64,000 nt of DNA from Chitinophaga flava (GCF_003308995.1 NZ_QFFJ01000001.1:3472001-3536000), one strand, 5' to 3'. Positions 41,806 through 51,213 are shown, counted from the stretch's first letter. Program-made: numbers and translations. The notes: generated by a model not told the origin, from the sequence alone.

Positions 41806-42609
41806 TTACATTTCGCCTTTAAAATAACCGGCATCTGTAAGGATATTCCGGAGAATATCCATCCGTGCTTTGGTCATGTCAAACTTCGGATCTTCGCTCT
41901 CCAGGTTGAGCACAAAGAAGCTGGGATGTCTGTTTTCCTCTATCCAGCCTACTACCCAGCCAATCTGTTTAGGTCCTACAATGCCCCATCCGGTTTTGTA
42001 AGACAGCTCATACTTCTGCGTTTTTTCCATGAGCATCACGTCACGTACTGCTTTCATGTTGGTTTTGGCAAAAGGTAGCTGATCGAAGTACAGTTTTTTT
42101 ACAAAGCCCAGTTCTTCATCAGAGGAGATCTGCAGGGAATTGTCCAGCCAGAAGGTATCGATACGGCTGATTTTCATGTTACCGTATTTTACGGAGTCGA
42201 GCCATAACTGCATATTGGTTTTGCCGATGCGGCGGGCCACCTCCTGAAAGTAAGGAACAGACGATACTTTAAAGGCCTCCTGCATGCTCATGTCTTTGTT
42301 CCATTCCAGGTCGGGGCGTGTAACGCCATCCCAGGGAATGACCATGCTGGTATCGGAGATCACACCGGTTTGCAGACCTACGAGGGAGTTAAAGATCTTG
42401 AAGGTGGATGCTGGCAGGAAACGTTCCTTGGCCCTGTCCAGGTTATACACTTTAAATGTTCCCTGGGCATTGTTGAATAACATAAAGGTGCCTTCCACCT
42501 TGTACTGGGTAAAATATTTTTCCCAGCTTTTTTCTTCCTTGACATTATTCGGTGCGCAGGCCGTCATCAGAAGCCCCAGCGCTAATACCATCCAGCCGAG
42601 TCGTTTCAT
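41806..42609 (-). CDS. Class D beta-lactamase-like lipoprotein
   Basis: 267 residues from the ATG at 42609 (an in-frame earlier ATG at 42696 lacks a signal). A lipobox LMTAC puts the protein on a membrane through Cys18. The penicillin-binding motifs are all present: STFK at 68-71 (nucleophile Ser68, with the Lys that is carbamylated in OXA enzymes), SSV at 116-118, YGN at 142-144 and KTG at 205-207. This is the OXA (class D) order and spacing. Chromosomal OXA-like genes are common in environmental Bacteroidota; substrate range cannot be read from the sequence. Confidence 0.93.
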   Translation of the reverse strand: MKRLGWMVLALGLLMTACAPNNVKEEKSWEKYFTQYKVEGTFMLFNNAQGTFKVYNLDRAKERFLPASTFKIFNSLVGLQTGVISDTSMVIPWDGVTRPDLEWNKDMSMQEAFKVSSVPYFQEVARRIGKTNMQLWLDSVKYGNMKISRIDTFWLDNSLQISSDEELGFVKKLYFDQLPFAKTNMKAVRDVMLMEKTQKYELSYKTGWGIVGPKQIGWVVGWIEENRHPSFFVLNLESEDPKFDMTKARMDILRNILTDAGYFKGEM

Positions 42610-42686
42610 CAGTATAATGAGATTTGGTAAATTAATCAGGTGCAAAAGTAGGGAAGAAAAGTTACGATTAGAGAATTGTCTCCTGA

Positions 42687-42755
42687 AAAGGACCAAGCCG
42701 TTTCTAATAGCCCAGGACTTCAGTCCTGGAGGCTATAGAAACGGCTTGGTCCTTT
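42687..42755. repeat. REP-like palindromic element between kbl and the beta-lactamase gene
   Basis: A 69-base near-perfect palindrome: outer arms AAAGGACCAAGCCGTTTCTA and its complement, then GCC / GGC, with an inner CCAGGACT-TC-AGTCCTGG hairpin. It is 19 bases past the stop of kbl on the minus strand, so it can serve as a terminator. The inner motif looks like the palindromes of REP elements spread by TnpA-REP proteins; a genome-wide count would decide. Confidence 0.65.
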
Positions 42756-42773
42756 ATTTTCAATGGGTTGTGA

Positions 42774-43961
42774 TTATTTGATCACACCCAGTTCCTTGCC
42801 TACTTTGGTAAATGCGGTGATGGCTTTGTCGAGGTGGGCCTGTTCGTGGGCAGCGCTGAGCTGAACGCGGATACGGGCTTGTCCTTTTGCAACTACGGGG
42901 AAGAAGAAGCCGATCACGTAGATACCTTCTTCCAGCAGTTTTTCTGCCATCTTTTGGCTCAGCACGGCGTCGTACAGCATTACGGGTACGATAGGGTGGT
43001 CACCGGGTTTGATATCGAAGCCGGCTTCCGTCATTTTGGTACGGAAATATTTGGTGTTGTACTCCAGTTTATCGCGCAGGGCGGTAGTTTCGCTCAGCAT
43101 ATCCAGTACAGCGATGGAAGCACCTACGATGCTGGGCGCCACAGAGTTGGAGAACAGGTACGGACGGCTGCGCTGGCGCAGGAGGTCGATCACCTCTTTG
43201 CGGCCGCTGGTGAAACCTCCGGAAGCACCGCCGAGGGCCTTACCGAGGGTACCGGTGATGATGTCTACCCGGCCCATTACATTACGGTATTCGTGGGTAC
43301 CACGGCCGGTTTTGCCGAGGAAACCGGAAGAATGGCTTTCGTCGGTCATAACGATAGCGTCATATTTATCGGCCAGTTCACAGATCTTGTCCAGTTGGGC
43401 GATGGTTCCGTCCATGCTGAAGGAGCCGTCGGTAACGATGATACGGCTACGGCAGTCTTTGGCTTCCTGCAGCTTGGCTTCCAGGTCGGCCATGTTGTTA
43501 TGTTCATAACGGAAGCGTTGTGCTTTACACAAACGTACCCCGTCGATAATGGAGGCATGGTTCAGGGCGTCAGAGATAATGGCGTCCTGTTCACCAAACA
43601 GCGGCTCAAATACGCCACCGTTGGCATCAAAAGCGGCCACATACAGAATGGTGTCTTCTGTGCCCAGGAATTTGGCGATTTTCAGCTCCAGCTCACGGTG
43701 TATGTCCTGAGTACCGCAGATAAAGCGGACACTACTCATGCCATAGCCATGGGTGTCGATGGCTTCTTTGGCGGCCTTTACCACAGCTGGGTGGGAAGAC
43801 AGTCCCAGGTAGTTATTGGCGCAGAAATTCACGACAGTCTTACCGCCAACCTGTATTTCTGCTCCCTGCTCAGACGTAATGATACGTTCTCTCTTATACA
43901 GACCGGCATTGTTGATTTCCTCCAGTTCTTCCCGTAAACGGGATATAAACTTCTCATTCAT
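42774..43961 (-). CDS. kbl: Glycine C-acetyltransferase
   Basis: 395 residues. A complete alpha-oxoamine synthase: NFCANNYLGLSSHPAVVKAAKEA, SVRFICGTQDIHRELE, FDANGGVFEPLFGEQDAIISDALNHASIIDG, MTDESHSSGFLGKTGRGTHE and the PLP-lysine segment ITGTLGKALGGASGGFTSG. The SVRFICGTQ motif marks KBL rather than BioF or HemA. It joins acetyl-CoA and glycine to make 2-amino-3-ketobutyrate, or cleaves that compound in threonine breakdown; tdh is not nearby. Confidence 0.95.
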   Translation of the reverse strand: MNEKFISRLREELEEINNAGLYKRERIITSEQGAEIQVGGKTVVNFCANNYLGLSSHPAVVKAAKEAIDTHGYGMSSVRFICGTQDIHRELELKIAKFLGTEDTILYVAAFDANGGVFEPLFGEQDAIISDALNHASIIDGVRLCKAQRFRYEHNNMADLEAKLQEAKDCRSRIIVTDGSFSMDGTIAQLDKICELADKYDAIVMTDESHSSGFLGKTGRGTHEYRNVMGRVDIITGTLGKALGGASGGFTSGRKEVIDLLRQRSRPYLFSNSVAPSIVGASIAVLDMLSETTALRDKLEYNTKYFRTKMTEAGFDIKPGDHPIVPVMLYDAVLSQKMAEKLLEEGIYVIGFFFPVVAKGQARIRVQLSAAHEQAHLDKAITAFTKVGKELGVIK

Positions 43962-44346
43962 AGTAAGTACAATATTTTAATAACGCTTTTGCAAAGTTAT
44001 AGGCAATAAATGTATTACGATTATGTGTGGCATGAACAGGTAAGGGCTTCGACTGTAAAAAGTTTGACCGAGGTGTAACATTTGCCGGCAGCATTCCGTC
44101 ATAGTACTATCATGCTTAACGATGCCATGTAGCGGAAAACTGGAGATTGAACCGGAGAAAAACAGATAAAATAATGATATGCTGGATAATGGGTTGATGA
44201 TCAGTTTTTAAGATACTTTTCCTGCTATGCAAATCAGAAATGAGGATGCCAATGAATGAGAAGGTGTGGGTAAGGCTGGATGATGGCCATGATAGGTATT
44301 AAAAGTAAATGTCGGAACTTAGCACAAAAATCCCGCACCAACCGGA
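43962..44346. other. Gap without a supported gene, kbl to ECF sigma gene
   Basis: 385 bases. It holds a minus-strand -7 box TAACTTTG for kbl at 43992-43999. I see no ORF, tRNA or strong hairpin in the rest. Confidence 0.5.
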
Positions 44347-44832
44347 ATGACGGAAAAGGAGTACAATAAATGTGTGGATCTGTATTCGGACAATATATTC
44401 CGCTTTATTATTAAAAATCTGGATCATGCGGAGGATGCCAGAGACGTAGTACAGAACGCATTCGAAATATTATGGAAGCACTGTCAGGATGTGCCTTTTG
44501 AAAAGGCAAAGTCATACCTGTTTACAGTTGCGTACCATAATATGATCGATCATGTACGTAAAACAAAGCGGGTAACACTGGTAGATGAATTTAGAGATGA
44601 GATGAAGGTGGCAGATCATAAGATTAATAATGCTAAAGAAGTGATTGCCAGGGCATTAGCTAATCTAAGTGAGGTGCAGCGGTCGCTGGTGTTGCTGAAG
44701 GACTATGAAGGTTACAGCTATGAAGAGATCGGGGAAATTATGGAGCTGAATCCTTCTCAGGTAAAGGTTTACCTCCATCGGGCCAGGATACATCTGAAAA
44801 ATTACCTGGTAAAGATGGAAAACGTTATATAA
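44347..44832 (+). CDS. ECF-type RNA polymerase sigma factor
   Basis: 161 residues. Region 2 (MTEKEYNKCVDLYSDNIFRFIIKNLDHAEDARDVVQNAFEILWKHCQDV, then KAKSYLFTVAYHNMIDHVRK) and region 4 (LANLSEVQRSLVLLKDYEGYSYEEIGEIMELNPSQVKVYLHRARIHLKNYL) are both complete. The following gene encodes a membrane anti-sigma-like protein; a barrel and a lipoprotein gene follow, suggesting control of the envelope. Confidence 0.95.
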   Translation: MTEKEYNKCVDLYSDNIFRFIIKNLDHAEDARDVVQNAFEILWKHCQDVPFEKAKSYLFTVAYHNMIDHVRKTKRVTLVDEFRDEMKVADHKINNAKEVIARALANLSEVQRSLVLLKDYEGYSYEEIGEIMELNPSQVKVYLHRARIHLKNYLVKMENVI

Positions 44833-44873
44833 AATTTTTATAATTGTTAATTGATTAATAATAAATAGATTTT

Positions 44874-45944
44874 TTGGCTGTAGGTATTAACATATCAAAT
44901 TACGAGTCCTACCTGCTCAGTTATGTGGATAATGAACTGAATGAGTCGGAGAAAGCTGCCCTTATGCAGTTCCTGGAACAGCACCCACAACTGCGGGCTG
45001 AGCTGGAACTGCTGGAAAATATCTGCGTGGCGCCCGATGAGCAGCTGGTATTCGATAATAAAGCAGCCCTATACCGGACTTCCTCTGCTGAGACCACAGA
45101 TTACGAGTCTTTGATGCTGAGCCTGGTAGACGGAGAGCTGTCTGCTGAAGAAACAGCCGGGTTAAAGTCCTGGTTGCAGCATCAGCCCCAGGCACAACAG
45201 GAGCTGGCTCTGTTGCAGCTGGTCAAACTGGAACCAGACCACCGGATAGTATTTGAAAACAAAGCCAGTCTGTACCGCAGTACCAGCAAAGGACGGATTA
45301 TTCCGGCCTACTGGTGGGGGGCAGCCTCTACCGCTGCTGTGGTAGCAGGATTGCTGATCTGGCTGCTGCCTGCCGGTAACCGGCATACCAGCCAGTCTGT
45401 GACCAGCCCTATGGCTCATAACACTATAGCACCGGTAATGCATGAGGCTCCGGTTGCCAGCCCAGTACCACACGAGTCCCCGGCCGTTGCAGCCGCTGCC
45501 CGGACAGCAGGCGCTGGTGAAGCAGCCCGGCTGAACATCAGAAAAAAGGAAATTGTCCCGGCTAAAAAGAACACTTCTTCTACTCCGGATGTTAGTACAG
45601 CAGCAAACAATACTGTAGCAGTAGCACCTGCACCGGCAGAGGCCCCTGTGATCTCAGCACTGCCTTCTCCCCGGAATACATCCGATGAAGTAGTGGAAAA
45701 ACACCTGCAGAATACCGGTATTGCTGCCTCGAGTCCGGCAGATAACAATCACCCCAGGGAAACGGTAATGGCCGCTAATATCCCGGCAGCCAGCAAAACC
45801 GTTGCTGCAAGCCCGGTAGCCGCAACACCTGCTCCTTCTCCGATAAAAGGAGAACTGATCCTATCTGTCAGCGGAAGTGACAGCCGTATTCTGGACAAAG
45901 TCACCAATGTTGCAAAATTTTTCTCCCGAAAAAGGAATAAATAA
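44874..45944 (+). CDS. Anti-sigma-like membrane protein with two N-terminal repeats
   Basis: 356 residues from a TTG at 44874; the preceding in-frame stop leaves no ATG or GTG. Two 55-residue N-terminal repeats are clear: YESYLLSYVDNELNESEKAAL...VFDNKAALYR (about 9-64) and YESLMLSLVDGELSAEETAGL...VFENKASLYR (about 80-135). A membrane segment follows at about 142-163, then a long Pro/Ala/Thr-rich periplasmic part and a C-terminal ILDKVTNVAKFFSRKRNK helix. Each repeat is like the cytoplasmic sigma-binding module of anti-sigma factors, here doubled. Confidence 0.75.
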   Translation: MAVGINISNYESYLLSYVDNELNESEKAALMQFLEQHPQLRAELELLENICVAPDEQLVFDNKAALYRTSSAETTDYESLMLSLVDGELSAEETAGLKSWLQHQPQAQQELALLQLVKLEPDHRIVFENKASLYRSTSKGRIIPAYWWGAASTAAVVAGLLIWLLPAGNRHTSQSVTSPMAHNTIAPVMHEAPVASPVPHESPAVAAAARTAGAGEAARLNIRKKEIVPAKKNTSSTPDVSTAANNTVAVAPAPAEAPVISALPSPRNTSDEVVEKHLQNTGIAASSPADNNHPRETVMAANIPAASKTVAASPVAATPAPSPIKGELILSVSGSDSRILDKVTNVAKFFSRKRNK

Positions 45945-45961
45945 AATGATGGTAAAAACAT

Positions 45962-46924
45962 ATGAAGCATAAAGTTTTACTCTGTTTATTACTGGTATTA
46001 TGTGTAGGGTTGGCCCAGGGACAAAATGTTGACACCAGCCACCAGGGTATCACAGCAGCTGCTGTTGCAGCTCCCCTTCCGGACACCTTCTGGATCAAAG
46101 GTCTGATCATCATCAAAGGAAAAACTGAAAAGGGCCGCAATTCCTATAAAATTTATAGCGATACAGCCTACGCCCGTGCAAAGCTGAAAAAGAACCTGCA
46201 TACCAGGTGGTTTGTCTTCGATATCGGGTTCAATAATTATATCGACAGAAGTGAGTATAATGGTGCCAGTTATATTGCATGGTACCCCAATACCACCAAT
46301 TTTTACAATGGCGCCATGCCTGCTGCCAAAACCTACGACTACTCCGGCGCAGGGTTGGCCACTTTTGCACCCAGAGAAGGAAGTGAACCATTAACACCAG
46401 CTGAATTTAAACTTATCACCGGAAAATCGATCAATTTTAATATCTGGCTTTTTGAACAACGGTTGAATATAACAAAACACAAGTTGAACTTGTTATATGC
46501 CTTAGGATTGGAGATGAACAACTTCAGGTATGCCCGAAATATAACTTACCAACCTGGTTATACAACCAGGATTATCAGGGATACAATAGAGTTTTCAAAA
46601 AACAAGTTATTTGCCGAATATATATCGATCCCGGTGATGCTTAACTTTAATTCTAACCCGGCCCGCCCTAATCGCGCATTTCAGGCGAGCTTTGGTGTCT
46701 CCGGTGGTTACCTGATCAAATCCAGAACCAAACAAATCAGTGAAGAAAGAGGCAAAGTGCGGAAAACCGATGATTTCAACCTCAACAAATGGCGTTTCGG
46801 ACTCACTAGTGAACTTGGCTATGGCCCTGTGAAACTCTATGGAAACTTCGCCCTCACGCCTTTGCACGACTACGGATTACAGCAATATCCGTTTTCTATT
46901 GGGTTGCGGTTAAATGGATTCTAA
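45962..46924 (+). CDS. Outer-membrane beta-barrel protein
   Basis: 320 residues. A signal peptide (to about 20, AQGQ) is followed by alternating strands with aromatic girdle residues (TRWFVFDIGFNNYI, INFNIWLFEQRLNI, KLNLLYALGLEMNNFRY) and a C-terminal strand FSIGLRLNGF ending in Phe, as recognised by the Bam machinery. It resembles the PorT/porin-like barrels of Bacteroidota. The start is 17 bases after the anti-sigma-like gene, so the four genes 44347-47277 look like one operon. Confidence 0.82.
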   Translation: MKHKVLLCLLLVLCVGLAQGQNVDTSHQGITAAAVAAPLPDTFWIKGLIIIKGKTEKGRNSYKIYSDTAYARAKLKKNLHTRWFVFDIGFNNYIDRSEYNGASYIAWYPNTTNFYNGAMPAAKTYDYSGAGLATFAPREGSEPLTPAEFKLITGKSINFNIWLFEQRLNITKHKLNLLYALGLEMNNFRYARNITYQPGYTTRIIRDTIEFSKNKLFAEYISIPVMLNFNSNPARPNRAFQASFGVSGGYLIKSRTKQISEERGKVRKTDDFNLNKWRFGLTSELGYGPVKLYGNFALTPLHDYGLQQYPFSIGLRLNGF

Positions 46925-46953
46925 CATTTTTTGACCAGACCAAAAATATCTTT

Positions 46954-47277
46954 ATGCGTTCATTCATCGCCCTGATGGCGTGTATTGGTTGTATTGCCTG
47001 GGTGCATTCCTGTGATAAACGCCTGCTTGGTGTAAAAGTCACCAGAAATTCGGGTGGAAATCTGCAACTTCCTGTCGATGTTCCGGCTATTGCCAGCAAC
47101 CAGGAAGCCCCGCAGAAAATTTTTGCGACAGCCAGCCGGCCTGCCGTTCATACAACTCCATCCAAACCCACAATTGCCAAAAAACGCCATCATGCTGTGC
47201 CGCCCGCCGATTCTCTCTGGAACGGACTGGTAGCCAGTAAACACTCAAATTTTTTATTGAATAACCTAATTCCTTGA
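46954..47277 (+). CDS. Small lipoprotein at the end of the ECF operon
   Basis: 107 residues. The signal ends in the lipobox-like VHSC (Cys20). The mature part is Pro/Thr-rich and basic with no recognised fold, perhaps disordered. It lies 29 bases after the barrel gene and may be anchored next to it. Confidence 0.55.
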   Translation: MRSFIALMACIGCIAWVHSCDKRLLGVKVTRNSGGNLQLPVDVPAIASNQEAPQKIFATASRPAVHTTPSKPTIAKKRHHAVPPADSLWNGLVASKHSNFLLNNLIP

Positions 47278-47404
47278 TTTTTAATTAGATAAGTTGTGTG
47301 CTTGTCTTGTGATGCTGATTGATTTTCAATCGGTTGTATATGCCTATGCCTTGCCGTTCATAGAATTATCATTTTTTTAGCGCGGTTATTTTTCCCCTTC
47401 CGGT

Positions 47405-47412
47405 TATATTTG
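47405..47412 (+). promoter_or_regulatory. -7 box TATATTTG of the M16 peptidase gene
   Basis: Exact TAnnTTTG match predicting a leader of about 27 bases to the ATG at 47446. Confidence 0.6.
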
Positions 47413-47445
47413 GTGACAATTTCTAAACCAACCAACAGATTTCTT

Positions 47446-50388
47446 ATGAAACTGCTTAAACTAACTGTATCGCTGTTGTTGTTTGCAGGAACACTGCAAA
47501 CAGCCATTGCGCAGGGGAAATTCCAATGGAAAGACGCCACCTCCGGAGGCTACTCCTATCGTTATGTAACAGACGACCCCATGAAAGCTCGTTTTTATAC
47601 CCTGAAGAACGGCCTTACTGTTGTATTGAGTGTCAATAAAAAAGAGCCCCGCATCCAGACACTGATCGGTACCCGCGCTGGTAGTAACAACGATCCGAAG
47701 GATCATACCGGCCTGGCCCACTACCTGGAACACCTGCTCTTTAAAGGCACCCAGCAATATGGTTCTCTCGACTGGGCTAAGGAAAAACCTTATATCGACC
47801 AGATCGAACGCCTGTATGATAAGTACAACAAAACAACAGACCCCGCCGCTCGTAAAGCCGTATATCATGAGATCGACAGCGTTTCCGGCATAGCCGCTAA
47901 ATACGCTATCGCCAACGAATACGATAAAATGATGACCGGCATGGGAGCCCAGGGTACCAACGCACATACCTGGGTGGAAGAAACCATCTACGAAGAGGAT
48001 ATTCCTTCCAACGCCATCGATAAATACCTGACCGTTCAGTCAGAAAGATTCCGTGACCCGGTATTCCGCCTCTTCCATACTGAACTGGAAGCTGTATATG
48101 AGGAAAAAAACCGTGGCCTCGATAACGACGGCCGCAAAGTATATGAAACCCTGCTGGCAGCACTGTTCCCTACCCATAACTACGGGCAGCAGTCTACCAT
48201 CGGTACCATAGAACACCTCAAAAATCCAAACCTGAAGGCCATCCGCGACTTCTACAATACCTATTACGTGCCTAATAATATGGCTATCGTAATGGCTGGT
48301 GACTTTGATCCGGACTACGTGATCAAAACCATCGACAATAAGTTTGGCTACATGAAAGCTCAACCGGTAAAAGAATACAAACCTGCTCCGGAAGCAGCTT
48401 TCAAAGCTCCAGTGGTAAAAGAAGTATTCGGTCCTGATGCAGAAAGCATCGATATCGCCTTCAGACTGCCCGGTGCTCTGGATACCAAATCCTCACTGGT
48501 ATTGGGTGTGCTCTCCAGCATCCTGCAAAATGGTAAAGCTGGTCTGCTCGATCTCAACATCAACAAACAACAGAAAGTCCTGAATTCAAGCGCCGGTGTA
48601 ATGTCTCTGAAAGACTACTCTATCCTGTCTTTATCTGGTAAAGCCAAACCTGGCCAAACACTGGACGACGTTAAAAGCCTGCTGCTGGGTCAACTGGACA
48701 TCCTCAAAAAAGGAGAGTTCGATGAGTCGCTCGTGAAAGCGATTGTTAACAACGCAAAACTGTCTGAACTGCAGGGCCTGGAAAGCAACAATACCCGCGC
48801 TACTTCCATCATGGATGCTTTCATTAAGAGCAAAGGCGCCAACTGGACCTACGATGTGGCCTATGTGGATGATATGGGTAACGTGACCAAAAAACAGATC
48901 GTTGACTACGCCAATCAATACCTCAGCAACAACTATGTAGTGGTGTACAAACGTAAAGGCGAAGATAAAAACATCCAGAAGGTAGAGAAACCAGCTATCA
49001 CCCCGGTAGAGGTAAACCGTGAAGCACAATCTGCCTTCCTGCAGAAAGTAGCTGCGATGCCTGCTACACCAGTGAAGCCTCAGTGGCTGGATTATGAAAA
49101 AGATATCCAGACTGCTTCTGTTGGCAATACCAATATGATGTATGTGCAGAACAAAGACAACGGTCTGTTCCGCCTCTATTACCGTTTTGATATGGGCTCC
49201 TGGAGCAACAAAAAACTGAGTCTGGCTGCTCAGTACCTGCAATTCCTGGGTACTGATAAATACACTGCAGAACAGATCAGTAAGGAGTTTTACAATATCG
49301 CCTGCAACTTCAGCGTAGCTACCTCCGCTGAAAATACAACCATTACTATCACTGGTCTGCAGGAAAACTTCGACAAAGCGGTTACACTGTTTGAAAATGT
49401 ACTGACACACTGCCAGCCTAATGAAGCTGCACTGGCTTCCCTGAAAGCCCGTATGCAGAAAACCCGTTCTGATGCGAAACTCAACAAGAGCGCTATCATG
49501 AAAGGGGTTGTCAACTATGCAATGTTTGGTGCACACAATCCTTTCAATAACCAGCTGAGCCAGGCTGACCTGGATGCCGTGACTGCTACAGAGCTCACCA
49601 CACTGCTGCATGAACTGCCTTCCTATAAGCATACTGTTATCTACTATGGTCCTCAGTCACTTGCTGCCGCTACTGCTGATGTGAAGAAAGTACACACGCT
49701 GCCAGCCAGCTTTAAAGAAGCACCAGCTGCCGTGAAATTCACAAAAACAACCCAGAGCAACAACCAGGTGCTTTTTGCTGACTACGACATGGTACAGACA
49801 GAAGTTAACTGGGTAGGTAACGAATCAGTATATGATCCTGCCAATACCGGTGTCATCACCCTGTTCAATAACTACTTCGGCGGAGGCATGGGTTCTATCG
49901 TGTTCCAGACCATCCGTGAGTCTAAAGCACTGGCTTACTCAACCTACGCGATGTTTGTATCTCCTGACAAAAAAGGAGAACGTTATTCTCAGATTGCTTA
50001 TGTAGGTAGTCAGGCAGATAAAATGAATGAGGCTATCAAAGGCATGAATGAACTGCTGAATGATATCCCCCGTTCTGATAAACTGTTAGAGACAGCTAAG
50101 GAATCCATGAAGCAGGATATCGAAACAGAACGCATCACCAACGACGGTATTGTCTTCAGTTACCTGGCTGCACAGAAACTGGGTCTGAGCACAGATATCC
50201 GCAAACAGGTGTATGAGTCTATCAATAAAATGAATTTCAGCGATGTGAAGAAATTCCACGATGAAAACATTGCACACAAGCCTTACACTTATTGTGTGGT
50301 AGCTTCTGAAAAGAAAGTCAATATGGATGATCTGAAAAAAATCGGTCAGGTGAAAACACTTTCCCTGGAAGAGATTTTCGGTTATTAA
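47446..50388 (+). CDS. M16 family zinc metallopeptidase (insulinase type), secreted
   Basis: 980 residues from the ATG at 47446. A signal peptide ends near residue 23 (AIAQ). The N-terminal M16 domain carries the inverted zinc motif HYLEH at 92-96 (HxxEH; His92, Glu95, His96). Two M16 halves follow; the second (about 540-980) lacks the motif, as is normal for the inactive partner half. The family cleaves peptides in a closed chamber; processing peptidases and PqqL-type proteins are relatives. It stands alone, followed by a terminator. Confidence 0.93.
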   Translation: MKLLKLTVSLLLFAGTLQTAIAQGKFQWKDATSGGYSYRYVTDDPMKARFYTLKNGLTVVLSVNKKEPRIQTLIGTRAGSNNDPKDHTGLAHYLEHLLFKGTQQYGSLDWAKEKPYIDQIERLYDKYNKTTDPAARKAVYHEIDSVSGIAAKYAIANEYDKMMTGMGAQGTNAHTWVEETIYEEDIPSNAIDKYLTVQSERFRDPVFRLFHTELEAVYEEKNRGLDNDGRKVYETLLAALFPTHNYGQQSTIGTIEHLKNPNLKAIRDFYNTYYVPNNMAIVMAGDFDPDYVIKTIDNKFGYMKAQPVKEYKPAPEAAFKAPVVKEVFGPDAESIDIAFRLPGALDTKSSLVLGVLSSILQNGKAGLLDLNINKQQKVLNSSAGVMSLKDYSILSLSGKAKPGQTLDDVKSLLLGQLDILKKGEFDESLVKAIVNNAKLSELQGLESNNTRATSIMDAFIKSKGANWTYDVAYVDDMGNVTKKQIVDYANQYLSNNYVVVYKRKGEDKNIQKVEKPAITPVEVNREAQSAFLQKVAAMPATPVKPQWLDYEKDIQTASVGNTNMMYVQNKDNGLFRLYYRFDMGSWSNKKLSLAAQYLQFLGTDKYTAEQISKEFYNIACNFSVATSAENTTITITGLQENFDKAVTLFENVLTHCQPNEAALASLKARMQKTRSDAKLNKSAIMKGVVNYAMFGAHNPFNNQLSQADLDAVTATELTTLLHELPSYKHTVIYYGPQSLAAATADVKKVHTLPASFKEAPAAVKFTKTTQSNNQVLFADYDMVQTEVNWVGNESVYDPANTGVITLFNNYFGGGMGSIVFQTIRESKALAYSTYAMFVSPDKKGERYSQIAYVGSQADKMNEAIKGMNELLNDIPRSDKLLETAKESMKQDIETERITNDGIVFSYLAAQKLGLSTDIRKQVYESINKMNFSDVKKFHDENIAHKPYTYCVVASEKKVNMDDLKKIGQVKTLSLEEIFGY

Positions 50389-50407
50389 TCCATGCATATT
50401 TAAAGCG

Positions 50408-50443
50408 AAGCGCGGCATACACCTGTATGTCGCGCTTTTTATT
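50408..50443 (+). terminator. Terminator of the M16 gene
   Basis: Stem AAGCGCGGCATACA / TATGTCGCGCTT with one bulge, loop CCTG, then TTTTTATT. Confidence 0.85.
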
Positions 50444-50496
50444 GGGTTGCAATAAAAGAATCTTTATCAACGTTATCAGCATTATTTAATCACCCT

Positions 50497-51060
50497 ATGA
50501 TGAACCGATTTTACTGGTATGCAGTGATACTATTGCTGATGCCATTATCCGCATTTGTTGGTAACAGTGATCTGTACAATGTACGGCTCACTACCAGTAA
50601 TGTCAATCCGGATAAGATTTTCCTGCTGATAGACAAGAGCGATTACCGCATGTACCTTTATGAAGATGTAACACTGAGAAAAATTTACAAGGTTGTTTTT
50701 GGTAATAAAGACCAGGGAGACAAAGAAGTGGAAGGAGACCGGAAAACACCGGAAGGTACTTTTCATATTCTGAGCAAAAGACTGGACAATCGCTGGAGCC
50801 GTTTTATGTTGCTGGATTACCCCAACGAAGACTCCAAACGGAAGTTCCAGCAGCTTCAGAGTGACGGGTCATTGTCACAGAGTGCCACGATAGGCGGTGG
50901 TATTGGTATTCATGGCGTAGAGTATGGTGCTGGTATCCGCGATAATTATGTGGATAGCCGCGAGAACTGGACGATGGGTTGTGTGAGTATGAAAAATGCG
51001 GACGTAAACGAATTATACGAAATTATTAAAGTAGGAACTCCCGTTGTAATCCGCCGTTAA
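50497..51060 (+). CDS. L,D-transpeptidase family protein
   Basis: 187 residues. A signal/anchor at about 5-21 is followed by a YkuD domain: KIFLLIDKSDYRMYLYED, KTPEGTFHI, GIGIHGVEYG with His139, and NWTMGCVSMKNADVNELYEII with the catalytic Cys162. The usual SHGC is here TMGC. The enzyme links meso-diaminopimelate residues (3-3 cross-links) or attaches proteins to peptidoglycan in the periplasm. It is monocistronic. Confidence 0.92.
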   Translation: MMNRFYWYAVILLLMPLSAFVGNSDLYNVRLTTSNVNPDKIFLLIDKSDYRMYLYEDVTLRKIYKVVFGNKDQGDKEVEGDRKTPEGTFHILSKRLDNRWSRFMLLDYPNEDSKRKFQQLQSDGSLSQSATIGGGIGIHGVEYGAGIRDNYVDSRENWTMGCVSMKNADVNELYEIIKVGTPVVIRR

Positions 51061-51213
51061 AAAAGAAAGGTTTTTGCAGCAGTTGGGTCTGGTGTTTTCC
51101 AATGGCAGCAGGTGTTTGTACCTTTATACTGCATAAAGTGTATTGCATCTAGTGGTCAGTAATCCGTTACTGTACCATGACTCCAATATATACGGCGGGT
51201 CAGGTTCCTGTGA

